A DNA stretch of 64,000 nucleotides, taken from assembly GCA_000310025.1 (NCBI GenBank), contig FN648481.1:1-64000 (forward strand), written 5' to 3'. The stretch comes from Ectocarpus siliculosus (taxonomy: Eukaryota; Sar; Phaeophyceae; Ectocarpales; Ectocarpaceae). Shown here in pieces: positions 1-9,470 of the stretch; within the stretch, counting starts at the first letter, position 1, and each line of letters begins with the position of its first letter. The position numbers and the translations under genes are program-made. The notes beneath the pieces were generated by a model that made no database searches, had not been told where the DNA came from, and was given only the letters and a program-made list of their open reading frames with translations.

Positions 1-983
1 GCGGAGGGGGGGGGGGGGGAGGAACAGCAGGCAAGAGTGACGGGTGCCGCTGGGTGTGCCCGTGCGGCGGGGGTGCGGGCAGGTTGACCCTGTGAAGTAG
101 CTTTGCGTTTGGTGCTAGCGGCGGCCGATTTTGGCTGCTGCTGACGGGCTAGACCCCCCTGCAGGAGACCCACCATCGAAGAAGCCGTACCCTCCGCAAT
201 CAGGATCAACGTCCGTGAGAACTGCGGGACTTGGATCGCCCCCACCGTATTGGGGGGTGGAGGGGAGAGGGTGTTGCGCTGCCGGAGCGCCCTAGCTTCG
301 GTGGTCAGACGACTGACGAAATCGGCCCAATCGAGGTTGGCGTCTTGCTTGAACCTGGCGAAGACGTCGGCCTCGCGGCCCCTGAACTCAGCGCAGTGGC
401 GGGAAGTGTAGTGGCGGAGGTCCTCGGAGATCCTGAAGAGTTCCCGGGAAAACAGGCCAACCCTGTCGGCCCCGGCCGGCGAGGCGCCCGCCATGCCGTC
501 CTTGATGAAGACTTCCAGGACGCGAACGAAGGTGTCGAGATGCACGTCGAACGTGCGTGTCACCGCCGCTACCCCCGGGGGACGCGGCGGCGAGAACGCC
601 GCAATGTCGATGGCGCCGAAGGTAAGCAGCGCGTGCAGGCCCGGTTGCGGGTGGGCCACGTCCCGAATGATGTGGTCGAATTCGCCCCCCGTCATGACAA
701 TGGGCGAGAAGGTAGCACCTCGCATTAGGTACAGGGCCGCTTGGCCATCTTTTTCCCACGTGCGGCCCTCCAGCTTTTGGGCTTCTTTCAGCCGATGGGC
801 ATTGTAAACAGGCGCGGCCCCCGGGATGCTCGCGAGCTGTTGGTATCCCTGGGGCGCGGCCGACGAGGACTGGAGGTAGTGCTGGTTGGGGTAGGCCTGG
901 AGTTGTTGGTGTTGATACTGTTGTTGCAATGGTTGCGGCTGCGACTGCTGCCGGTGCTGCTGCTGCTGCTGCTGGTGAGGTTG

Positions 984-1037
<54 letters not shown>

Positions 1038-1666
1038 AGGTTGTTGCTGCTGCTGCTGCTGCTGCGGCGGCGGCGGCGGCGGCGGCGGCGGTTGGACCAG
1101 GGGGAGGACTACTGACTGACTATTGTTGTAGGCGGGGCCATCCCGGGCATTGTTGTGGGCCGCGGCGCCCTGGGCGGGCTGCCGGTTGCCGGTCAAATTC
1201 ACGACCACATCCTGGAGAGACCGAATCTGTTGCTGTTGTTCCTGGAGAGACCGAATCTGTTGTTGCTGGCGACTGCCCTGGGACACGAGCTGTTGTAGCA
1301 GCGCGAAGAGGTTCGGATTACTCCCACTGCCCTCCTGCTGCTGTTGCTGCGGCTGTTGCTGGGGCTGCTGCTGTTGCTGCTGCTGTTGCATCAGCTGAGG
1401 TTGGGGGGCTCCGTGAATCATGGGCAGCGGCGGCGGAATTGCTGCCGCCGGACCGCCGTTTTGTTGCTGCGGGTGGCCATGCTGGAGATCCTGCTGCTGC
1501 TGCTGCTGCGGCGCCTGACCTGCTGCTGCTGCTGCTGCCTGTTCTGGGCGTTCCCGCCACGGGCGGCCGAGCTTGGGGGACTGCCGTCCGCCGGATTGCC
1601 TTGGCTGGCCACCGCGACGCCCGCGGCGCCGTTCGCCCTCGCCGGTTGCCCGTCATTGCCGTCCAT
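1..1666 (-). CDS. Glutamine-rich protein of unknown function (3' end beyond the window)
   Basis: Read on the minus strand from the ATG at 1666. The N-terminus is Gly/Ala/Asn-rich and followed by a first Q run. From about 1520 one frame stays open without a stop to position 1. It encodes Q-rich low complexity with P-rich patches, a leucine-rich segment (NLFALLQQLVSQGSRQ), a tandem QQQQIRSLQ(E/D) repeat, a run of eight prolines, long Q/H stretches, then about 230 residues of ordinary composition (for example YNAHRLKEAQKLEGRTWEK and FSRELFRISEDLRHYTSRH) that look like a folded, mostly helical domain. The two N-terminal parts are out of register by 2 nt at about 1515-1540, inside a CAG tract; this is a frameshift, an assembly slip or an unresolved splice. 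The coding sense is minus; the plus-strand Ala/Leu runs over the same DNA are shadows. Function is not recognised. A transcriptional-coactivator-like Q-rich protein or an element-encoded Gag-like protein are both possible. Confidence 0.68.
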
Positions 1667-2528
1667 CCCGAAATCGATCAAATCCTAGGCGGCACCCCGT
1701 GTTTGCTGCTCCTCAAAGCTGCTATATCTGCTACTCCTCTCCTTCTCTCAAACGCACTTGCTTGTCTCTCGCCCAGCGCGAGCACAAAAACTTTCTGACA
1801 CCGAGGCTGTCTCTATTTTTCTTCGATCCCCGCTTTTCCGAATTCCAACACGCCTCCACAAACCACAGATTCACATACGTACTGAATCTTCCCGTTTGCA
1901 CGTGTGTGCGGCTCTTTTCTCATATGAATAACATATCTCATCTTTATCTTTTCTCATATGAATATATTTTTCCGGAATCTTTATTTCGTTTATCTTTTTC
2001 CTAGAATCGCAGGATTTTCTGTGGGCCAGGGATCGTTCTCTCGAGCGCTCTCAGGCCACCACGCTTAATCACTTGCTTTCAGAGTGAAGTCCCGACCGTT
2101 CGAGCGCTCACAGGCCAGCATTTCGCATTTTGCAGTTTTCGCGATTTTGTCGCTCGGAGGGCAGTTCCTTCGGTCCGATGAGCTCTACGGTCTTCTCCAA
2201 TACCATTCCATTGGTCTCTGCCTTCTTTTCTCTTCCGGCCTCGCTGTCTCGCCGTCCTTCCCGTCGTGAGGGACACTCTCAGTCTCTCACTCTCTCTCTC
2301 TCTTCGGCGCTTTTTCGCTCTCTCCTCTCTCGGAATCAGAGTCGGAAGCAGAATCGGAAGCAGAGTCGGAATGGGCGGTACAACTTCTTTCTATTTTTTT
2401 TTCCGTTTCTCTCTTTGTCTGTCTCTGTGTCTCTTTGTGTGCCTGTGTGTCTTTCCCTGCCTTCTCACTCTCTCCTTTGTTTCGTATCTCTTTCTTTTTC
2501 TGTCTCTCTCTATCTCTCTCTTGTCACA
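1667..2528. other. Intergenic, pyrimidine-rich DNA
   Basis: I see no convincing gene here. The plus strand is rich in CT runs (2280-2330, 2390-2525), which create leucine/serine ORFs without domain character. A short motif built around CGAGCGCTC occurs twice (about 2041 and 2100). Part of the stretch is presumably the promoter and 5' region of the minus-strand Q-rich gene. Confidence 0.4.
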
Positions 2529-2991
2529 TGTTACGGTTACATAGTTTACGGTACAGGGAGTTGCACCCTTCGGGATTATAGCGTTGTTCCCATAGGGTGG
2601 TGTTGACAGTTCTGTACAATTGCGGAACCCCTTGTCTCGGGCTTCGTGCTGCCGCACGAAGCCCACTTACTTACTTACTTCCTGTTGGCATCCCGTGCTC
2701 AGCAATAATCAAAGTGCATTCCGTATCCACGACTGGAGACCTTCTCCACGCTCCACAAGCCTACATCTAGGCTTCCTCTACCGCTGTTCAAGCGCGCATC
2801 TTCGAACTCGGTACTGATCGAGAGGCTGCTACCATCAGGTCGGTAGCTTTTGGTAATCATTCCGGAAAGCGTGACTCCCTTCCTATACACACAACCCTGG
2901 ACTTGTGGCCACGAATGGCCACAAGCACATGCCTAGATAGACCCACTCAAGTCGCGAGATCCATCCCAAGTCAGAGCCTCTCTTTCCGTCA
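2529..2991 (+). repeat. 5' LTR
   Basis: It matches 7629-8076 nearly base for base. The main difference is at 2640-2665, where this copy carries a GGCTTCGTGC...GCACGAAGCC hairpin that is shortened in the 3' copy. The LTR has TG...CA ends and contains a triplicated CTTA tract. Confidence 0.88.
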
Positions 2992-2993
2992 CA

Positions 2994-3012
2994 TGGTGTC
3001 CGATCCGAGCAC
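2994..3012 (+). other. Putative primer-binding site
   Basis: TGGTGTCCGATCCGAGCAC starts 2 nt after the 5' LTR. The leading TGG pairs with a tRNA CCA end, as expected of a PBS. It is not the common initiator-Met type, and I cannot name the tRNA. Confidence 0.45.
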
Positions 3013-3800
3013 TGTAGTACATGTGCTGTTGTGGTACTGCTGTTGTGTAGACGTGAGGTACAGTAGCTCACGCTCACGCTGGGAAATGCGGCGAGATTAT
3101 TATTTCTGCCGCGACCCTGCCTGCATGTTGTTTTGTCGTACTGTATTGTCTATCCTTGCGGCTCGTGCTTCGAGCCGAACTGTCCATCGCGAAAGCACAC
3201 CTGGGAGCCTCTACGCTCTTGGGTGTCTGTCCCTTTGCTTTCAACCCGTTGTGGCCCTAGTTTTCTTGCTTGCTATAGCGTGCTGTGGGTACAGGTTACT
3301 GCTGCAGGAGACCCTGTGGCTCACACTTTTTCACTGCCGTGGGGAGAAGGAGGACCCTGTGGCTCACACTTCTTTACTGCCGTGGGAAGAAGGAGGACCT
3401 GGCCGCACACGCAGACGACGGAGGCTGGCTGTTTCCTGATGGGCGAGTTGCATGCAAGCTTGAGCCACACACACCGTGTTGACCCCTGTTGCCGTCTTTC
3501 CCTTTCGGCGGCCGATAATGATGATGTTTATGAGAAATTAAGTGCATAAGTCCGAGCTTGAGTTGCAGATTCAGGCCTTGCGGAAACCGGTGTGTATGTG
3601 TCTCGCTTTCGCAACCTCTTCCTGGTCTTGGAATACATGCGTCTGGTCTTTGCTGCTGGATGCAAGTCCACGTCCAAGGCCCAGGCCCAAGCGTCGCTAA
3701 CATCAACGCGCCAATTCTTGCTACCACGTACGTACCACGCCCACCGATGGGCGCTGAACCCCAATTTTCCATTTCCTCTGCTGCTTTCAAGCGTTTGCGA

Positions 3801-4107
3801 TGTCGCGCGGCCGTCATCACACAGCTCCCCGGGGACCGCGGGATATTGCTTTCTGCAAGGGGGGAGACGCCGCGGTCACCGGAGCACGGCTGCCTGAAAG
3901 CAGGGCGGAATACCCAGGCAGGATTGGAGGCCATCGGAATGTCGTCGGCACGTCTCCCAGAACAACAGCAACGAGGCGACGCGCACAGGGGGCAGGTTTT
4001 CACAAGTGTCGTGACAGCAGTTGAAGGCTTGGGGGTACGTAAAGAGGCAAGACGTTGAATAGGCTAATGCGAACAAAGGGAACGAGTTGCCAGCCACCGC
4101 AGAGTCA
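3801..4107 (+). repeat. Left direct repeat (5' LTR) of the nested element
   Basis: Nearly identical to 5139-5446 with an offset of 1338 bp. It is followed at once by TGG (4108), consistent with a primer-binding site. Confidence 0.7.
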
Positions 4108-4610
4108 TGGATTGCCTCCTTCATTATTATTATTGTTATTATTTATTTTTATATGCTCGTTTTTTGCGACGTTCTTTTCTTTATCCTTCTGCTTCCTGTT
4201 TGGGGACATTTCTTTTTTTCCAACAATCATTCCCATTTCTGAGTGTTCATGCCGACGTTGTCTCATAATCCTTTGTTTGCAACCACGCGGCTTGCACACT
4301 GGTGCATGTCCAGGCGTGCAACCCCATGCCTAACTCTCAGCTAACTAACCCTAACATGTGCTGGTATTTTGATTTTTTTTTTTCCGGTGTCTGCGGTATA
4401 TTTTTCAAGGCTCACATGCTTCCCTCATGCGATGCGTGGGTCATCGCGCATGGCATAATTTCCGTGCACGGTTGCTATCAGCTCACTCGTCTCCCGACCA
4501 GTTTTTTTTTCGGCGGTGTGGTTGGCGGGTGGAGAGAAATGTGCATTGGCTGACCCGGGTGACTACACCCATGGCCGCCCCCCCGGAGGGGGGAGGTGCC
4601 GCTGGGTGGC

Positions 4611-4868
4611 TGCACCGACGTCTGATATTGGTGTAGCTGCCACTCCTGGCGGCTGCATTGATGTTGGGTATTAGGTGTAGCTGCCACTCCTGGCGGCTGC
4701 ACCGGTGTCTGGTATTGGTGTAGCTGCCACTCCTGGCGGCTGCACCGACGTCTGATATTGGTGTAGCTGCCATTCCTGGCGGCTGCATGATGTTTGGTAT
4801 TAGGTGTAGCTGCCACTCCTGGCGGCTGCACCGGTGTCTGGTATTGGTGTAGCTGCCGCTCCTAGCGG
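4611..4868 (+). repeat. Minisatellite, six units of about 43 bp
   Basis: Each unit runs from TGCA through GTAGCTGCCACTCC to TGGCGGC. Two sub-variants (CACCGRYGTCTG and the shorter ATTGATGTT/ATGATGTT types) are interleaved, suggesting a higher-order repeat. It lies in the interior of the nested LTR element. Confidence 0.85.
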
Positions 4869-5138
4869 CTGCACCTGTACCACTGCTCGTCTTGTTGAGA
4901 GCGATGAAACGTGTGTAGCGACCACTCTGGTTGCTGCACGTAATACATGCGATACGTTTTCCCCGAATAGTGCTCATGCATGCTGTCACGTAGGGGTGAG
5001 GTGGAGTTTTGCTCTTGGCAACACACGCTGCGCTGTCGGTAGAAACCGCTTTCGATGCCGAGATAGGACGTCGAAGAGAGCACCCTCGCACCTTTGGAAA
5101 CGACCGCGGATGGATGCTTTGACTTCAGCAAGGGGGGA

Positions 5139-5446
5139 TGTCGCGCGGCCGTCATCACACAGCTCCCCGGGGACCGCGGGATATTGCTTTCTGCAAGGGG
5201 GGAGACGCCGCGGTCACCGGAGCACGGCTGCCTGAAAGCAGGGCGGAATACCCAGGCAGGATTGGAGGCCATCGGAATGTCGTCGGCACGTCTCCCAGAA
5301 CAACAGCAACGAGGCGACGCGCACAGGGAGCAGGTTTTCACAAGTGTCGTGACAGCAGTTGAAGGCTTGGGGGTACGTAAAGAGGCAAGACGTTGAGTAG
5401 GCTAATGCGAACAAAGGGAACGAGTTGCCAGCCACCGCAGAGTCCA
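5139..5446 (+). repeat. Right direct repeat (3' LTR) of the nested element
   Basis: Begins directly after the AAGGGGGGA purine tract and matches 3801-4107 apart from a few substitutions and one inserted C near the end. Confidence 0.7.
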
Positions 5447-5731
5447 TGTTAGCCGACATAGTCGTGCTGCCCCACACACGTACGACCACGCAGGGATGGA
5501 AGTGACCTGGTCTTTGATATTCTACAGTTGTCACTGGCCCACCTTGGCGATATGCATTGGCAGTTTGTGGTGGCCATGTTGCACTACGGATGTCGAAAGA
5601 ATAAGAGATCGTTACCCTTTCTCCTAACACAACCCCCTTCGAGAACGGGTAGTTTGCCCGTCCCTTGCACGTTCATAGAGGCTCTTTGTGGCGCCGCGCG
5701 TTGAGACATCGCCAGCGTCGTAGAGCACGTT

Positions 5732-6379
5732 GTGCCCGACGCGCGCTCGCGGCTCCCGGTTGCAGGGCCCGCTGAGGAGAACGTCGATGGCTCTTTTCGG
5801 GACGATTTGTCGCCCGCGGTAGAGGACGCGTCAGTCGAGGCTCTGGGCCCAGAGTTGAACGGTGTGAGATTGGCCGATCTAGACCCTGCACAGGCAGACC
5901 AAAAGGAGAATGCGGTAGCTCACGTCCCTTCCCCACCCTTGGTCCATGGGGCCGTTAACGCTAACCCCTCCGCCCTTGGAGCGCTGCCCTTTGCGATGTG
6001 CACAGCGTTGGATGCCGAGTCCCAGGGACTACGCCGTAGCGGCAGGACTCGCACGCCATCCGTACGCCTGCGGCCCATCGGCGACGTGCAGCTGCCACCG
6101 GTGGGAGAGACGGGGCTTCTCCAGGACGAGCAGGAGGCTGGACCCACACCTGTCGAAGCCGTGCCACCCGCACCCCCGCTTCCAGCGCTACCGCCGTCGC
6201 CCGTCCATCGAAGCCACGACGACATCGGTGAAGTGCTCGCGGCGCGGGGGGAGGTACCGAGGTCGTCGTCGGGACCAGATGTTCGTGGGACGTCAGCCAT
6301 TGACCGGGCGGCGCAGGTTCTCACCAAGCCATCCATCCTCGCACAACGGCAACGGGACGACACCCTTTTGGGCCAGTGA
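5732..6379 (+). pseudogene. Ty1/copia-like polyprotein spacer remnant
   Basis: An open frame of about 215 codons, rich in Pro, Ala, Val and Glu, lies inside the LTR element on its sense strand. At about codons 97-115 it carries LRRSGRTRTPSVRL, which resembles the basic RRSGR motif found between the integrase C-terminus and reverse transcriptase in copia elements. No catalytic domain precedes or follows. Low-complexity proline segments limit certainty. It could also be a non-functional ORF. Confidence 0.4.
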
Positions 6380-7585
6380 CCAGAACTGGGAGGAACTCTC
6401 TCGTCGAGAGCTTGAGCGGCTTTCAAGATAACGGCTGCATTACGGCATGCACAAATCCGAGGCGTCGCTGTGCGTGCATGATGTTGGATCAGGGCTGTGT
6501 CTGCAGGTGGCCTAACATCACCCGTACACGAATCGGCAACCCCCGGATGTATTGGCTGAGGCGTTCGTTTATTTAAATCATTGTGTAGGTAGCCTGGGAC
6601 AACCGTACATGTTGGAGGTGTTTGTTTATTTTACAGTCGTTTTCTAGGTAGCTTCAAGACACACGTACATTCCTTGGGTATCGTATATGGGTTGACAGAT
6701 AGTCGCGGCCGTTTGCCGGTAGTTTTACCACGCCTGCACAAGAGTCGGTACGCTTCCAACTTTAGTTAAAACGGATGGGGTATCGCTGTATAAGTCCTTG
6801 GAGTGTGTTTCGTGGAGCGTTTTTCGTGCAATAAGTGACGTGTCCGTTGGGGTTGAGATTGTTGTGTTCTGGATGTTTATTTCGTATAGGGAATAGCGTT
6901 TTCCCGTAGCTTGCGCACGTTGCTCTGCTCCGTCTGGGCGTCGATATTCGTGTGATCCAGTTTCGTTTAGGGTGGTATTCATAGAGTTGGATTTTCCGAG
7001 TTGTTGCAAGAGTGCTAAGTACCGTGGGGTATAGAGTACCGTACCGTACCCATTTCGGGAACGCAGCATCGTTGTGCTGTGCGACTTGGTGTGCCGTGCG
7101 ACCTAGTGTTGTAGGTGCTTGCATAGTACCGCGGGAGTGTGACACCGTTTTCCGGTGTGATTTGGTGTTGTAGGTGCTTTGCGCAATGGGATTTTCCCTG
7201 GATGGCCAGGTCTTTCCCGCGCTGTAGATGAGGGTCGGGCCAGCCACTACAGTGAATTCACCAAGCGAGGGACGGTTTTTTGTAAGAGTATTGTACGTCC
7301 GAGTGTCACTTGGTGTTTTCGGTCGCTAGCCTGGATTCTTTGACCCTCGGGATGGGGGCGAAGGGTTTCTCCCGGACACCGGGTTTTTCCTTCGCACAAG
7401 TCGATGTCGGGCTTGTTCAACGCGCAGTGAGAATGAATGTCGAGACGAGCGGTTTTTATGTAGGTTTTGTCGCTGTCACCTCTCGATATTTTCGGTCGAA
7501 CTTTCGGTCCAACTTATAGGCATCGCATGGTAGTTTTCAAGAGGAAGTGTGCCACTTTGCGGTGTCCGCAATTCCCGCTACCGTT
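6380..7585. other. Non-coding 3' interior of the LTR element
   Basis: No frame with protein-domain character is visible. The GTTGTAGGTGCTT motif occurs twice (about 7108 and 7162). This is presumably the decayed pol and 3' region. Confidence 0.4.
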
Positions 7586-7628
7586 TAGCATGTGACAGCT
7601 GACAAATAGCTGTTCATGCTAGGGGGGA
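7586..7628 (+). promoter_or_regulatory. Hairpin plus polypurine tract before the 3' LTR
   Basis: TAGCATGTGACAGCT and AGCTGTTCATGCTA form an imperfect inverted repeat around a GACAAAT loop. It is followed directly by AGGGGGGA (7621-7628) and the TG of the LTR. The purine tract is the expected plus-strand primer. The hairpin may act as an RNA 3' structure, which is inference. Confidence 0.7.
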
Positions 7629-8076
7629 TGTTACGGTTACATTGTTTACGGTACAGGGCGTTGCACCCTTCGGGATTATAGCGTTGTTCCCATAGGGTGG
7701 TGTTGACAGTTCTGTACAATTGCGGAACCCCTTGTCTCGGCAGAAGCCCACTTACTTACTTACTTCCTGTTGGCATCCAGCGCTCAGCAATAATCAAAGT
7801 GCATACCGTATCCACGACTGGAGACTTTCTCCACGCTCCACAAGCCTACATCTAGGCTTCCTCTACCGCTGTTCAAGCGCGCATCTTCGAACTCGGTACT
7901 GATCGAGAGGCTGCTACCATCAGGTCGGTAGCTTTTGGTAATCATTCCGGAAAGCGTGACTCCCTTCCTATACACACAACCCTGGACTTGTGGCCACGAA
8001 TGGCCACAAGCACATGCCTAGATAGACCCACTCAAGTCACGAGATCCATCCCAAGTCAGAGCCTCTCTTTCCGTCA
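7629..8076 (+). repeat. 3' LTR
   Basis: Partner of 2529-2991 with the same ends. It is about 15 bp shorter because the small hairpin present in the 5' LTR is reduced to CTCGGCAGAAGCCC. Very few other differences suggest recent insertion. Confidence 0.88.
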
Positions 8077-8240
8077 CACACACCCAATAATACCTATAAT
8101 ACCTATTTACACGTGTGTCGCACATACCTATTTGCACGTGTGCGACAGCATGATATATTTTTTCGGAATCCATCGGGGTTCGGTCAACGAGCGGTGCATG
8201 AGGTTCGTTAGGTGGTGTCCGGATCTTCTTAGGGTTTTCG

Positions 8241-8877
8241 CGCACAAAGGTAATAATGGCAATTTCCTAGAGTCTTTCGCCACAAACCAGTGGATCGCTC
8301 CGTACAACATTTGGCTGTTTTCCAAAACAACTGCCACATGTGTTTTGACGTCTGTACAGCAGCGGCAGTAGTTCAATACATTTACAAATACATTAACAAG
8401 GGCGCGGACTTTATCAACGCTAAGATCCTGTGCGACGGCGATGAAATAGAGGCCTGCCGTTCAGCGCGATACATTTCAGCTGCTGAAGCTGCGTGGCGCT
8501 TGCTGGGTAGACAGTTGCGCCAGCTATTTTTTATGCTCATTCTTGACGGAGCCCCTGCCAACCTTCTTTGGGAGCATTTCAATAAGGACTTTACATCAGA
8601 TTGGCGCATGTCCGTGACCGATCTGGATGCCGATAACGCCGCCCTTCGCGAAATCGATCTCGGGTTACAGCACCATGGACGAACGAACGTTATTGGTGGA
8701 CTGCCTGCCGTAATCCATCGAGACACAGAATACTTGCGTTTCAAGCACATGTTCAATCCGGAGCAAATGCGCTTGTTGCCGAGCATCTCCCAAACTTCAC
8801 CGTCGAGCAACGTCATGTTTACGATAGCGTGGTTAACAGCGTGTCATCAGGATCGTCTAACGTATTCATTCATGATA
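8241..8877 (+). pseudogene. Helitron Rep/helicase gene, upstream part (broken)
   Basis: Plus-strand frames encode the conserved stretch between the Rep and helicase domains of Helitron transposases: NQWIAPYNIWLF, then QYIYKYINKGAD, then DEIEACRSARYISAAEAAWRL, and finally the entry to the helicase (FTVEQRHVYDSVVNSV). Reading them requires a frame change near 8325-8330 and another near 8770, so the gene is dead. The catalytic HUH/Y2 Rep region is absent; the LTR element ends about 160 bp upstream. The coding sequence stops at a TA at 8876-8877 where a large TIR element begins, and resumes at 32881 with the Walker A motif. Confidence 0.85.
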
Positions 8878-8900
8878 CACAGGTGGACGCTACCCCCCCC
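8878..8900 (+). repeat. Left terminal inverted repeat
   Basis: CACAGGTGGACGCTA followed by eight C; exact inverse of 32856-32878. TA at 8876-8877 is the putative target duplication. Confidence 0.88.
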
Positions 8901-8934
8901 TTGGCCAAGGTGCCATAACGTGAAAAGGTTTGAC

Positions 8935-9470
8935 CTTGTGCAAGGTAACCCCCCCAAAAAAGTGCACATTAGACAAGGCCCGAGAAATCGACCATGTTGG
9001 ACAACGTCCTCCAACCCAACCTTGGGCAAGGTACAGATTTTCCGAGAGGGTTGAGCAGGGTTCGAGGGAAAGGGGTTGCCCAAGGTTCGACAAGAAAATG
9101 GGCCTTGTGCAAGGTAAAAAAGTGCACATTGGACAAGGTCCGAGAAATCGACCATGTTGGACAACGTCCTCCAACCCAACCTTGGGCAGGGTTCAGATTT
9201 TCCGAGAGGGTTGAGCAGGGTTCGAGGGAAAGGGGTTGCCCAAGGTTCGACAAGAAAATGGGCCTTGTGCAAGGTAAAAAAGTGCACATTAGACAAGGTC
9301 CGAGAAATCGACCATGTTGGACAACGTCCTCCAACCCAACCTTGGGCAGGGTTCAGATTTTCCGAGAGGGTTGAGCAGGGTTCGACGGAAAGGGGTTGCC
9401 CAAGATTCGACAAGAAAATGGGCCTCGTGTGAGGTAAAAAAGTGCACATTGCTACAATCCCGAAAAAACG
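8935..9470. repeat. Left subterminal array, 160 bp units
   Basis: The marker AGTGCACATT recurs at 8961, 9121, 9281 and 9441, an exact 160 bp period, giving three full units and a partial one. Each unit holds several CAAGGT/CCTTG boxes and CAAGGTAAAAAAGTGCAC. These would be plausible transposase-binding repeats by analogy with other TIR elements. ORFs that run through all units are repeat artefacts. Confidence 0.9.

Larger units (their letters stand above)
3801..5446 (+). mobile_element. Short LTR element (TRIM-like) nested in the larger LTR element
   Basis: Direct repeats of 307 and 308 bp (3801-4107, 5139-5446) start TGTCGCGCGG and end ...GAGTCA or GAGTCCA. The second repeat is preceded immediately by a polypurine tract AAGGGGGGA, the same arrangement seen at the host element's 3' LTR. 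The interior is only about 1.03 kb and non-coding, containing T-rich DNA and a 43 bp minisatellite. Size and structure fit terminal-repeat retrotransposons in miniature. No clean target duplication is visible, so a segmental duplication inside the larger element is the alternative. Confidence 0.6.
2529..8076 (+). mobile_element. LTR retrotransposon, decayed and non-autonomous
   Basis: Two direct repeats (2529-2991 and 7629-8076) begin TGTTACGG and end ...CCGTCA. The element is flanked by CACA on both sides (2525-2528 and 8077-8080), a 4 bp target duplication. A primer-binding-site candidate starting TGG lies 2 nt inside the 5' LTR, and a polypurine tract AGGGGGGA directly abuts the 3' LTR, so the plus strand is the sense strand. 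The interior is about 4.6 kb, of which 1.65 kb is a second inserted element. No reverse transcriptase, integrase or RNase H can be read. The only family hint is a proline-rich ORF with an LRRSGRTRTPSVRL motif, typical of the spacer between integrase and RT in Ty1/copia polyproteins. I infer a deletion derivative moved by relatives. Confidence 0.88.

Noticed and set aside
741-1798. Plus-strand poly-Leu and poly-Ala ORFs
   Set aside because: They are antisense frames over the CAG tracts of the minus-strand Q-rich gene, whose own frame stays open to the window edge and has non-repetitive segments.
4478-5091. Tandem-repeat protein (AARSGSYTN units) on the minus strand
   Set aside because: It is explained by the 43 bp minisatellite inside the nested LTR element.
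8935-9470. CRISPR-like array
   Set aside because: Units are contiguous 160 bp repeats with no variable spacers, in a eukaryotic context, at the end of a TIR element.
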